A stretch of DNA of 11,621 nt from Chloroflexota bacterium (GTDB taxonomy: Bacteria > Chloroflexota > Anaerolineae > UBA1429). This document shows positions 1 through 5,652 of this stretch, piece by piece. Numbering within the stretch: position 1 is the first letter of the stretch; every line of letters begins with the position of its first letter. The stretch covers positions 1 to 11,621 of the forward strand of contig JAAYXX010000563.1 of the NCBI GenBank assembly GCA_012515695.1, written 5' to 3'. The position numbers and the translations under genes were made by a program. The notes beneath the pieces are model-generated. The model had not been told where the DNA came from and did no database searches. It saw only the letters and a list, made by a program, of their open reading frames with translations.

Positions 1-2
1 AT

Positions 3-422
3 CCCACCTTGGGGTGGACGCATGTGCTGGGCGCGGAGCCTAACCCGCTGCAAATCGCGAACATCCGCCACATGGTGGACATCTATAAGAATTTCGTGCG
101 TCCCTTCCATGCCACCAGCCGCATCTATCACCACACGCCGGTGGTCAAGGGGTTTGACCCGCATGGCTGGGGCGTGTTGGAGCTGGCAGCACGCGACAAG
201 AGCCGGGCCATCGTGGGCCTGTTCCGCTTGAGCGACCCCGCCGAGCCGGAATATCTGCTGCGTATGCGCGGCATCGACCTGTCGCGGCGCTATCGCGTCA
301 CGTTCGACAATAGCGGGGAAACCGTCGTGCTGGACGGCTTTACGCTGGCGAAGCAGGGTCTCCCCATTCGGCTAGACTCGCCGCTGACCTCCGAACTGCT
401 GTTGGTCGAGGCGGCAGACTAG
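3..422 (+). CDS. C-terminal part of a probable glycoside hydrolase (melibiase / alpha-galactosidase-like), 5' end outside the window
   Basis: The frame is open from the first bases and ends at TAG 420-422, so only the last roughly 140 residues are visible. A TTG at position 9 is in frame but has no ribosome binding site, and the protein most likely continues upstream. Visible features are an aromatic stretch with YKNFVRPF and RIYHHTP, then GWGVLE, FRL, and a beta-rich tail with RYRVTFDNSGE, GFTL and a final SELLLVE. This resembles the end of a melibiase-type catalytic barrel followed by the C-terminal beta-sandwich common in GH27/GH36-like enzymes, which release terminal alpha-galactosides. 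The catalytic aspartates would lie upstream and cannot be checked, so the family is a judgement by eye and another retaining glycosidase family is possible. The gene is closed by a hairpin terminator 25 nt downstream and is probably transcribed apart from what follows. Confidence 0.6.
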   Translation, partial: PTLGWTHVLGAEPNPLQIANIRHMVDIYKNFVRPFHATSRIYHHTPVVKGFDPHGWGVLELAARDKSRAIVGLFRLSDPAEPEYLLRMRGIDLSRRYRVTFDNSGETVVLDGFTLAKQGLPIRLDSPLTSELLLVEAAD

Positions 423-446
423 GTTGAATCAGGCACAAAGCCAATA

Positions 447-490
447 CTGGGGCGAGCGGCATACATGCCGCCCGCCCCAGTTTGTTATTG
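447..490 (+). terminator. Rho-independent terminator of the glycoside hydrolase gene
   Basis: The arms CTGGGGCG (447-454) and CGCCCCAG (473-480), with inner arms GCGGCA and TGCCGC, form a stem of about 14 bp broken by one mismatch. The loop is 4 nt. The T-rich run TTTGTTATTG follows at once. It starts 25 nt after the stop codon at 422, as expected for an intrinsic terminator. Confidence 0.85.
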
Positions 491-578
491 TCACACTCCA
501 TTTGGCCATCCCTGGCGGCCGTTTTCATTTTCCGCGGTTCCCTTCAGCGTGTGCGGCTGAGAGTTCGCTCAAAAATCA

Positions 579-606
579 TTGACAATCAGGTAAAAATTGT
601 TAAAAT
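579..606 (+). promoter_or_regulatory. Sigma-70-type promoter for the secreted protein gene
   Basis: A perfect -35 hexamer TTGACA (579-584) is followed after 16 nt by TAAAAT (601-606), one base from the consensus TATAAT. The surroundings are locally AT-rich in an otherwise GC-rich window. Transcription would begin near 613, giving a leader of about 255 nt before the ATG at 869. Confidence 0.75.
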
Positions 607-756
607 GAATACGTAACCTCTTTTTTTGCCCCCGTTGCTTCTATCCTGGCTCGTATTTTGCTTCCCTCCCTCCCTCCATTGCCCAGTTCACCAGCGCCAC
701 ACCTCCACGACAGCGCGCAAGCAGCGCGTGTATTTCGAGAGGATTGTCAGCGTTTG

Positions 757-782
757 GTTCCCTATCAGAAGGCGTAGGGAAC
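757..782 (+). repeat. Perfect 8-bp inverted repeat in the leader
   Basis: GTTCCCTA (757-764) and TAGGGAAC (775-782) are exact reverse complements with a 10-nt spacer, about 87 nt before the start codon. No T run follows, so it is not an ordinary terminator. It could be an RNA hairpin in the long leader or a protein-binding operator. Confidence 0.55.
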
Positions 783-868
783 GGCTCAGAGATGACAGGA
801 ATGGTTGAGCGCGTTGTGGCCGCCATCAGACGGCTGCGACGCTAGATGTTTCACAGGAGGGGAATGAT

Positions 869-1588
869 ATGCGGCACAAAGGTTTGCGCAGGCTGTTCAT
901 CCCAGTCCTTTTGTTGCTCCTGTTGACAGGCTTTAGCGCCAATGGCGCGGGCGCTGTGGATACTTTGGGTTCTGGCGTCGGTGATTTGCCGGAGGGACAA
1001 ACTATTGGCGAGGTGCTCAAGGCCCAGGCTACCATTACCCCCCGGTTCGGCCAACCCCCGGCCCAACAGGCGCCCGGCTATGACGAGTATGTTGCGCTGG
1101 AGGATGAAACCGGCGCGCTGTATGTCGAGGTGCCCGCCGAATGGAGCGACGTGGACACATCGCTCCTGACAACATCCGACGGCGAGGTGTTTGCGGCTTC
1201 CATCAAGGCGTCTACGGATATTGATGCGTTTGACACGACGTACAATGTTCCGGGCGTCCAGTTTATCGCCTTTCGGACGCCACGCCCAGACTTTACAGTG
1301 GACGAACTGTTGGACGGGATCGATTTCACGGGCTGTCAGTATGAGGGTCGCATGGATTACCAGGACAATCTATACACGGGCAGCTATGACCGCTACGTTG
1401 GCTGCAATAACGGATACGCCAACCTGACCGTTTTGGCGGCAATGCCCGCGGAAGGCGATTTCGTCACCCTGGTAGTCATCCAGGCCACTTCAGAGGCCGA
1501 TATTGAGGCGGGCAATCGCATCGCGAACACCTTCCAGGTGATCGGCGAACTCCCCGTACCATCGCTCCTGGACACTCCGTCGGGGTAG
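869..1588 (+). CDS. Secreted protein of unknown function whose body matches the C-terminal domain of the downstream protease
   Basis: The ATG at 869 follows AGGAGGGG (855-862) at good spacing. The 239-residue product begins with basic residues (MRHKGLRR) and a leucine-rich segment (about 10-22), then small residues ending near AGA at 27-29. This looks like a signal peptide cleaved by signal peptidase I. Residues 68-228 form one domain starting APGYDEYVALED, with TGALYVEVPA, PGVQFIA, two cysteines (156 and 179) and NTFQVIG. The same domain, with both cysteines 23 residues apart, forms the C-terminus of the lipoprotein protease encoded next. By eye about half the positions are identical. I recognise no named family. 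The cysteine pair may form a disulfide outside the membrane, which is inference. The gene has its own promoter and a leader of about 250 nt. It may be a soluble paralogue of the protease tail, perhaps sharing a ligand or regulating the protease. Confidence 0.85.
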   Translation: MRHKGLRRLFIPVLLLLLLTGFSANGAGAVDTLGSGVGDLPEGQTIGEVLKAQATITPRFGQPPAQQAPGYDEYVALEDETGALYVEVPAEWSDVDTSLLTTSDGEVFAASIKASTDIDAFDTTYNVPGVQFIAFRTPRPDFTVDELLDGIDFTGCQYEGRMDYQDNLYTGSYDRYVGCNNGYANLTVLAAMPAEGDFVTLVVIQATSEADIEAGNRIANTFQVIGELPVPSLLDTPSG

Positions 1589-1609
1589 ATGGAGCACATC
1601 CCCAGATGA

Positions 1610-1642
1610 ACTGTTACAGTAAATTCACAATTCGCCTGTAAC
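1610..1642. promoter_or_regulatory. Palindromic operator candidate upstream of the protease promoter
   Basis: GTTACAG (1613-1619) and CTGTAAC (1636-1642) are exact reverse complements separated by 16 nt. The left half also sits in its own short palindrome, ACTGT-T-ACAGT (1610-1620). The right half ends 2 nt before the -35 box at 1645. The layout fits a dimeric regulator contacting sites about two helical turns apart, but the regulator is not identified. Confidence 0.45.
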
Positions 1643-1644
1643 CC

Positions 1645-1673
1645 TTGACGGCCGATTGCCATTGTGCTAGTAT
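1645..1673 (+). promoter_or_regulatory. Extended -10 promoter upstream of the protease gene
   Basis: TTGACG (1645-1650), exactly 17 nt, then TAGTAT (1668-1673), preceded by TG one base upstream as in extended -10 promoters. Transcription would start near 1680. This is only about 15 nt before a strong hairpin, so most transcripts may end early (see the terminator at 1695-1728). Confidence 0.65.
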
Positions 1674-1694
1674 CGCCATAGCTGTAGTGGACGG

Positions 1695-1728
1695 AAGCGC
1701 CGCTGTGCTGCAGCACAGCGGCGCTTTT
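1695..1728 (+). terminator. Strong hairpin with T run: terminator or attenuator before the protease gene
   Basis: Positions 1695-1726 form a perfect 32-nt palindrome whose arms begin AAGCGCCGCTG and end CAGCGGCGCTT. A run of four T (1725-1728) overlaps and closes it. It lies 107 nt after the stop of the secreted protein gene and would terminate that transcript. It also lies just after the promoter at 1645-1673 and 90 nt before the protease start, so it could attenuate protease expression. Outer bases GCTGTA (1681-1686) and TACAGC (1731-1736) can also pair and extend the structure. Confidence 0.8.
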
Positions 1729-1806
1729 CATACAGCCAGACCAGGCGTACAAGGCTGGAAATGTGTTCATTTACTACCATACCCTGCTTGGCTAACCGTT
1801 CGAATG

Positions 1807-1812
1807 AGGAGA
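1807..1812 (+). promoter_or_regulatory. Ribosome binding site that sets the GTG start of the protease
   Basis: AGGAGA at 1807-1812 is 5 nt before GTG 1818-1820. The in-frame ATG at 1761 has no such site and would add 19 residues that spoil the lipoprotein signal. The GTG is therefore preferred. Confidence 0.8.
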
Positions 1813-1817
1813 ACATC

Positions 1818-3437
1818 GTGCAACCAAACAGTACCCAAGTCAAGCTCATCCTTTTAGCTCTTGTGTTGGCTCTGCTGGCAGGGTGCAGCAAGCCTGCGCC
1901 CACAGCCCCGCCGCCTTCGGCTGCTCCTACTGAGCCACCTCCTACGGCAGCCCCCACCGAGCCATCCGCTCCGCCCACTGAGGAAGCCCATCCGGTCTCA
2001 TCCAATGCGGTGGCGACCCTGACTGACGTCAAGAAAGCGGTGGTGCATATCATGGCTGAGGGTAGCTTTGTTGACCCAGAGTTCGGTATGCAGATGGATG
2101 CCGCTGGTACGGGTTCGGGCTTTATCATTGACCCATCGGGCCTGGCGGTCACGAACAACCACGTCGTTACCGGCGCGGCGCTGCTGCGAGTGTGGGTAGG
2201 CGGCGAGCGGAACCCGCGAAACGCCCGCATTCTAGGCGTCTCTGAATGTTCTGATCTGGCAGTGATCAAGATTGAGGGGGACGATTTCTCCTATCTGGAA
2301 TGGTATGACGGCGAAGTAACTCCCGGCCTCGAGGTGTACGCGGCGGGCTATGTGCTGGGCGAAACGGAATATAGCCTGACCCGTGGGATCGTTTCCAAGG
2401 AGCGCGCCGACGGCGAGAGCGATTGGGCGTCGGTGAACTTTGTCATTGAGCACGACGCACAGCTCAACCCCGGCAACTCGGGCGGGCCGTTGGTCACCAA
2501 GGACGGTCAGGTGGTCGCGGTGAACTATGCGAGCCGCGTTAATTCGAACCAGAGCTATGCCATCGGGCGCAGCGAAGCCGAATCAGTGATTGGTCGGTTG
2601 AGTGCTGGCGAGGATGTGAACTCGATTGGCGTGAACGGCCAGGTGATGGCAGACGGCGACGTCACCGGTGTGTGGGTTGCTTCGGTCAAGTCCGGCTCGC
2701 CAGCCGACAAGGCGGGCCTGCGGAGTGGCGACTTTATCCTGAGTATGGAGGGGCTGACCCTGGGACGCGATGGGACAATGGCCGACTATTGCGACATTCT
2801 GCGTAGCCACGGCCCCCAGGATACGCTCGGCATCGAGGTGCTGCGCTATGCCACCGGCGAACTGCTGGAAGGGCAGATCAACGGGCGCGAGCTGACCGTG
2901 CGGGCATCCATTATCCCTGAGGTCAGCGAGGACGTGACTCTGGAGGACGCTCCCGGCTATACCAATTACGTCGGTCTGGAAGACGACACTGGCGCGCTGT
3001 ATGTTGAAGTGCCCGCCGCATGGCACGAAGTGGATGGATCGGTCATGCTGAGCGACGATGGCCAGGTGATCGCGGCGTCCATCGTCGCCTCGCCAGATAT
3101 CGCCAGCTATGAGGATACGTATGCCGACCCAGGCGTCCAGTTTATCGCCTCTCGCGTGCTGGGCGAAGTGTACGACATAGACAGTCTGCTGGACGAGTTG
3201 GGCTTTGAGGAATGCTCGTACGATGGCCGGTATGATTATGAAGACAGCATGTACACCGGCAAGTACGACCTCTATGTTGAATGCGCGGGCGAGGACATTG
3301 CCGCGATTATCGTGGCGGCAGAGCCACCGGAGCGCGATTACGTGATCGTGGTGATTATCCAGGTCACGACAGAAGCCGACCTGGAGGCCGCCGAGAGGAT
3401 TCTAAACACCTTCCAGGTGATTGGCAACGTGCCCTGA
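1818..3437 (+). CDS. Lipoprotein trypsin-like serine protease with PDZ domain and extra C-terminal domain (S1C / HtrA-like)
   Basis: From the GTG at 1818 the product has 539 residues. It begins with a lipoprotein signal: lysine 9, a leucine-rich core and lipobox LAGC with cysteine 23. A Pro/Thr/Ala/Glu-rich linker follows (about 25-60). The protease domain (about 70-265) shows the full triad: His115 in TNNHVV, Asp146 in SDLAVIKI and Ser221 in NPGNSGGPL. A PDZ domain covers about 271-360 (GVWVASVKSGSPADKAGLRSGD). HtrA/DegP-like enzymes of this plan degrade or manage misfolded envelope proteins. Here the protein should be tethered to the outer face of the membrane. Residues 378-539 are an added domain, close to the body of the secreted protein encoded just upstream, with cysteines 466 and 489. 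I do not know a name for this domain. Expression probably depends on the promoter at 1645-1673 and may be attenuated by the hairpin after it. Confidence 0.9.
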   Translation: MQPNSTQVKLILLALVLALLAGCSKPAPTAPPPSAAPTEPPPTAAPTEPSAPPTEEAHPVSSNAVATLTDVKKAVVHIMAEGSFVDPEFGMQMDAAGTGSGFIIDPSGLAVTNNHVVTGAALLRVWVGGERNPRNARILGVSECSDLAVIKIEGDDFSYLEWYDGEVTPGLEVYAAGYVLGETEYSLTRGIVSKERADGESDWASVNFVIEHDAQLNPGNSGGPLVTKDGQVVAVNYASRVNSNQSYAIGRSEAESVIGRLSAGEDVNSIGVNGQVMADGDVTGVWVASVKSGSPADKAGLRSGDFILSMEGLTLGRDGTMADYCDILRSHGPQDTLGIEVLRYATGELLEGQINGRELTVRASIIPEVSEDVTLEDAPGYTNYVGLEDDTGALYVEVPAAWHEVDGSVMLSDDGQVIAASIVASPDIASYEDTYADPGVQFIASRVLGEVYDIDSLLDELGFEECSYDGRYDYEDSMYTGKYDLYVECAGEDIAAIIVAAEPPERDYVIVVIIQVTTEADLEAAERILNTFQVIGNVP

Positions 3438-3463
3438 GTGATAGGGCAGAGTTGGAATAAAGC

Positions 3464-3510
3464 GAGGGGGCGGATGTTACCCGGGGTAACACCCGCCCCC
3501 TCTTTGCGTT
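3464..3510. terminator. Terminator between convergent genes, possibly bidirectional
   Basis: The arms GAGGGGGCGG (3464-3473) and CCGCCCCCTC (3493-3502) pair perfectly. An inner stem GTTACCC/GGGTAAC follows after a 2-nt internal mismatch. On the plus strand TCTTTGCGTTT follows. On the minus strand GCTTTATTCC follows, a weaker T-rich tail. It starts 27 nt after the protease stop and lies just beyond the end of the minus-strand gene, so it can serve both. Confidence 0.8.
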
Positions 3511-3519
3511 TATCGTTGA

Positions 3520-3996
3520 CTAGCGGCGCACGTCGTTGATCTGCCACAGCCCATCCACCGATACCAGTTCCACTACCAGGCTATGCCCCGGAAAGCTGGT
3601 GCTCGCCGTGACCACGGCCTCGTCGCCCGTGACCGTCTCATCCTCCACGGTCACAAACTCGGGAACGTCTTGGGCCTGCAAGAAGGGGTCATATCCGCCC
3701 TTGTCAAAGCTGGCGATTAGCTCATCCACGCGCTGCACAAACTCTGGCGTCAGGTAAGGGCTGTTGTGGTATGCCTTGTCGGCCATCACGTTGCCTGTGT
3801 TCCGCGCATAGTCCAGATACCAGTCGTAAAAAACTTGCACCGTCTCCCCTGGCGTCAGTTGCGCCAGGGTTGGGACCGGCGCGCCCTGCCCCGTATCGGC
3901 CTGCGCCTCCGTTGGGCCGAAATCGGGTCGTATCACCCACAGCATAGCTCCCGCCAAGACTACCAATGCGGTCAGCATAACCAGTAGCTTTTTCAT
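3520..3996 (-). CDS. Membrane-anchored or secreted DUF3828-type protein
   Basis: The 158-residue product reads leftward from ATG (3996-3994) behind AAGGAGC at good spacing, and ends with TAG at 3522-3520. It begins MKKLL with a hydrophobic segment (about 4-22), so it is an uncleaved anchor or a secretion signal; no lipobox cysteine is present. After a short Pro/Gly/Gln linker, residues about 49-158 form the folded part: TPGETVQVFYDWYLDYARN, YLTPEFVQRVDELI, YDPFLQAQDVPEF, then a beta-rich end with WQINDVRR. This pattern, above all the DPFLQAQD segment, matches my memory of DUF3828-domain proteins: small extracytoplasmic proteins with an NTF2/cystatin-like look and no established role. The gene is convergent with the protease and shares a terminator region with it. 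Functional linkage to the protease is possible but not shown. Confidence 0.8.
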   Translation of the reverse strand: MKKLLVMLTALVVLAGAMLWVIRPDFGPTEAQADTGQGAPVPTLAQLTPGETVQVFYDWYLDYARNTGNVMADKAYHNSPYLTPEFVQRVDELIASFDKGGYDPFLQAQDVPEFVTVEDETVTGDEAVVTASTSFPGHSLVVELVSVDGLWQINDVRR

Positions 3997-4059
3997 GATC
4001 CTGCTCCTTTTGTGTTTGTTTCCGAGAATCCGTTAATCACTTTCGTTCCGTCTGACCAC

Positions 4060-4068
4060 ACTATAACA
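4060..4068 (-). promoter_or_regulatory. Possible extended -10 promoter for the DUF3828-type gene
   Basis: Read on the minus strand the sequence is TG-T-TATAGT, a good -10 hexamer with the TG extension. Transcription would start near 4053, giving a leader of about 57 nt. No good -35 box is found 16-18 nt upstream, which keeps confidence low. Confidence 0.4.
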
Positions 4069-4244
4069 TGCGGCAAATCCCGGCACATGAGGCTGCCGAC
4101 CAGTCTTGAACTCGGACGAATGGGCGATTGTTTACCTGGTCGATAGGGGGAGGCTTGCTCGTGGCGCGTTCCTGAAACAATCTTCCCACGCGTGCGGCCA
4201 AGAGACATGGGATGCGCGGCATCGTCCTATCTCGTGCCTTGTCT

Positions 4245-4272
4245 TTGAGTGAGGCCAAGACTATGGTACAAT
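4245..4272 (+). promoter_or_regulatory. Promoter of the plsC-ybeY-ior-rph operon
   Basis: TTGAGT (4245-4250), 16 nt, then TACAAT (4267-4272), with TG one base upstream of the -10 box. Transcription would start near 4279, about 38 nt before the TTG start at 4317. It is the only good plus-strand promoter seen between the divergent region and the end of the gene cluster. Confidence 0.6.
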
Positions 4273-4304
4273 AAGGGGTATAGAAGCAGCGTACAACGTA
4301 GCTC

Positions 4305-4311
4305 GGAGGAG
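4305..4311 (+). promoter_or_regulatory. Ribosome binding site that sets the TTG start of the acyltransferase
   Basis: GGAGGAG at 4305-4311 lies 5 nt before TTG 4317-4319. The next in-frame ATG (residue 23, near 4383) has no such site and would cut into the first hydrophobic segment. Confidence 0.8.
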
Positions 4312-4316
4312 TACGA

Positions 4317-5060
4317 TTGGAAGATAACGGCGACGCTGCCGGATGGCGCCCCGGCTCGATAACCTACAAGACCAGCCCGGTGATGTACTATACCCTGTGG
4401 GGGATTCTCGCAGTGTTGGTGCGCATTCTCTACCGATACAAGGCATCAGGCGGGGAGAACGTGCCCCGTACTGGGCCAGTGATCCTGGCTGTAAACCATC
4501 TGCACCTGCTCGACCCGATAGTCGCCGCGCCAGCGGTGACACGCAAAATCATGACGCTGGCAGCAGGCAAATGGCGGAGCAATTGGGCCATTAGCCTGTT
4601 CCTCAAAGCCGCCGGGGTGATCTTTGTGCGGCGCGGGGAGGCTGATAGGGAAGCCTTGCGCGCTTGCTTTGACGTGCTGTCTCAGGACGGGGCGCTGGCC
4701 CTGGCCCCGGAGGGAACTCGCAGCAAGACCGGGGGATTGCAGCACGGCAAGCCCGGCATCGCCTACATCGCATGGCGAACCAACGCCCCCATCGTGCCGG
4801 TGGCGCTGTGGGGCGTCGAAAGCATCGGCCTGTGGAAAAAGCTCAAGCGGCCCACCTGCCGGGTGGCCGTTGGCAAACCCTTTCGCCTGCCTCCATCCCA
4901 ACGCAGACCCTCAGGGGAAGAACTACAGCACCTCACCGACCTGGTGATGATCCGCATCGGCCAGCTTTTACCGGCAGAATACCGGGGCGTGTACGCCGAA
5001 CGCATCGCCGCCATCGAAGCGGGGGAAAGCAACGAGCTAGACGTGCTGATCCCTGCCTAG
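4317..5060 (+). CDS. plsC: 1-acyl-sn-glycerol-3-phosphate acyltransferase family protein (PlsC-like)
   Basis: The product has 247 residues from a TTG start. PlsC transfers an acyl group to the sn-2 position of lysophosphatidic acid, making phosphatidic acid for membrane lipids at the inner face of the membrane. The family motifs are in order: motif I NHLHLLD (60-66, catalytic His61 and Asp66), motif II around GVIFVRRG (100-107), motif III PEGTRS (131-136) and motif IV APIVPVAL (157-164). A hydrophobic segment at about 22-40 probably anchors the protein. Length is normal for the family. It is the first gene of the likely operon, with ybeY starting 26 nt after its stop. The acyl acceptor cannot be told from sequence alone, and related lyso-lipid acyltransferases share these motifs. 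Confidence 0.9.
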   Translation: MEDNGDAAGWRPGSITYKTSPVMYYTLWGILAVLVRILYRYKASGGENVPRTGPVILAVNHLHLLDPIVAAPAVTRKIMTLAAGKWRSNWAISLFLKAAGVIFVRRGEADREALRACFDVLSQDGALALAPEGTRSKTGGLQHGKPGIAYIAWRTNAPIVPVALWGVESIGLWKKLKRPTCRVAVGKPFRLPPSQRRPSGEELQHLTDLVMIRIGQLLPAEYRGVYAERIAAIEAGESNELDVLIPA

Positions 5061-5086
5061 TCGGCGTGATTCTCAGAGAAGGTGCT

Positions 5087-5542
5087 ATGAGCGTTTATCA
5101 GATCGAAATACAGGTAGATTCGGATTTCGTAGACCGGGTAGAGCCGGAAATGCTCCAACGGATAGCGCAAGCGACGCTAGAGGCCGAACAAGCCCCAGAG
5201 GGCACGGGCCTCACGCTGGTCATCACTGGCGACGAGCAAATCCGCGCACTGAACCGCCAATTCAACGAGACCGACCGCCCCACAGATGTCTTGTCCTTCT
5301 CTAACCAGGAAGGGACAGATTTCATCTCTCCCGACGAAGAGGATTTGTACCTGGGGGATGTGATTATCTCGTATCCTACGGCCCTGGCGCAGGCCACAGA
5401 GCACGGCCATCCCGTAGAGCAAGAGTTGGCCCTGCTGATCGTGCATGGTTGCCTGCACCTGTTGGGCTATGATCACGCCACCGACGACGAGCGCGAGCAG
5501 ATGTGGGCGCGCCAGGAGGCGGTTTTGGGGCGCGTGGTGTAA
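5087..5542 (+). CDS. ybeY: Endoribonuclease YbeY (rRNA maturation factor)
   Basis: The 151-residue product starts at ATG 5087 behind a modest GAAGG site; the same frame is open further upstream but only as a shadow of the acyltransferase gene. YbeY is a zinc-dependent single-strand endoribonuclease needed for 16S rRNA 3'-end maturation and ribosome quality control. The signature HGCLHLLGYDH occupies 120-130, with zinc ligands His120, His124 and His130. The second conserved block, LNRQFNETDRPTDVLSF, is at 55-71. In E. coli and most homologues the position after the aromatic residue in this block is arginine (Arg59 in E. coli, reported as important); here it is Asn60. Overall length matches the family. 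It lies between plsC and iorA in the likely operon, not beside phoH or era as in many bacteria. Confidence 0.93.
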   Translation: MSVYQIEIQVDSDFVDRVEPEMLQRIAQATLEAEQAPEGTGLTLVITGDEQIRALNRQFNETDRPTDVLSFSNQEGTDFISPDEEDLYLGDVIISYPTALAQATEHGHPVEQELALLIVHGCLHLLGYDHATDDEREQMWARQEAVLGRVV

Positions 5543-5548
5543 CCTTTG

Positions 5549-5558
5549 CCAGATCTGG
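5549..5558. repeat. Short perfect palindrome in the ybeY-iorA gap
   Basis: CCAGATCTGG is a 10-bp perfect palindrome 6 nt after the ybeY stop. The 110-nt gap is the longest within the operon and could hold an internal control point, but I see no convincing promoter in it. A 10-bp palindrome can occur by chance. Confidence 0.25.
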
Positions 5559-5641
5559 TGCGTCTTGTACGATGCCAGAACGCGCCCCGTATCCGTGAGC
5601 CGCGCCCAGATCAAATCGGCAAACATCGAGCGACACAACTT

Positions 5642-5648
5642 GGAGGAG
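5642..5648 (+). promoter_or_regulatory. Ribosome binding site that sets the TTG start of iorA
   Basis: GGAGGAG at 5642-5648 lies 4 nt before TTG 5653-5655. The resulting N-terminus, MKRLLSGNEAVARGAWEA, matches the usual start of IorA proteins. Confidence 0.8.
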
Positions 5649-5652
5649 CCTG

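Larger units (their letters stand above)
423..868. other. Intergenic region, no convincing gene
   Basis: These 446 bases hold the terminator at 447-490, a sigma-70-type promoter at 579-606, a T run at 621-627, a short polypyrimidine CCCTCCCTCCCTCC tract near 664-678, and a perfect hairpin at 757-782. The remainder is the probable 5' leader of the secreted protein gene. Open frames here (for example one from TTG at 626) lack a ribosome binding site and have no recognisable protein character. Confidence 0.7.
3997..4316. other. Divergent intergenic region, no convincing gene
   Basis: These 320 bases separate the minus-strand DUF3828-type gene from the plus-strand acyltransferase operon. The left end carries a possible extended -10 promoter for the minus strand (4060-4068), and the right end carries a plus-strand promoter (4245-4272). 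Between about 4070 and 4240 I see no tRNA, no strong hairpin and no frame with a ribosome binding site and protein-like composition. Confidence 0.6.

Noticed and set aside
626..808. 60-codon plus-strand frame in the leader
   Set aside because: TTG start without a ribosome site, and Arg/Pro-rich composition with no recognisable pattern.
1790..1812. tRNA T-loop-like GTTCGAAT
   Set aside because: No cloverleaf arms or acceptor stem can be drawn around it; it precedes the protease ribosome site.
1761..1817. ATG 1761 as the protease start
   Set aside because: No ribosome site, and it would put 19 extra residues before the lipoprotein signal. GTG 1818 has AGGAGA at good spacing.
4061..4258. Minus-strand frames in the 3997-4316 intergenic region
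   Set aside because: No convincing ribosome site, atypical composition and overlap with likely promoters.
5560..5640. Promoter for iorA in the ybeY-iorA gap
   Set aside because: Only poor matches (TTGTAC with no good -10 at 16-18 nt). Read-through from the plsC promoter is simpler.
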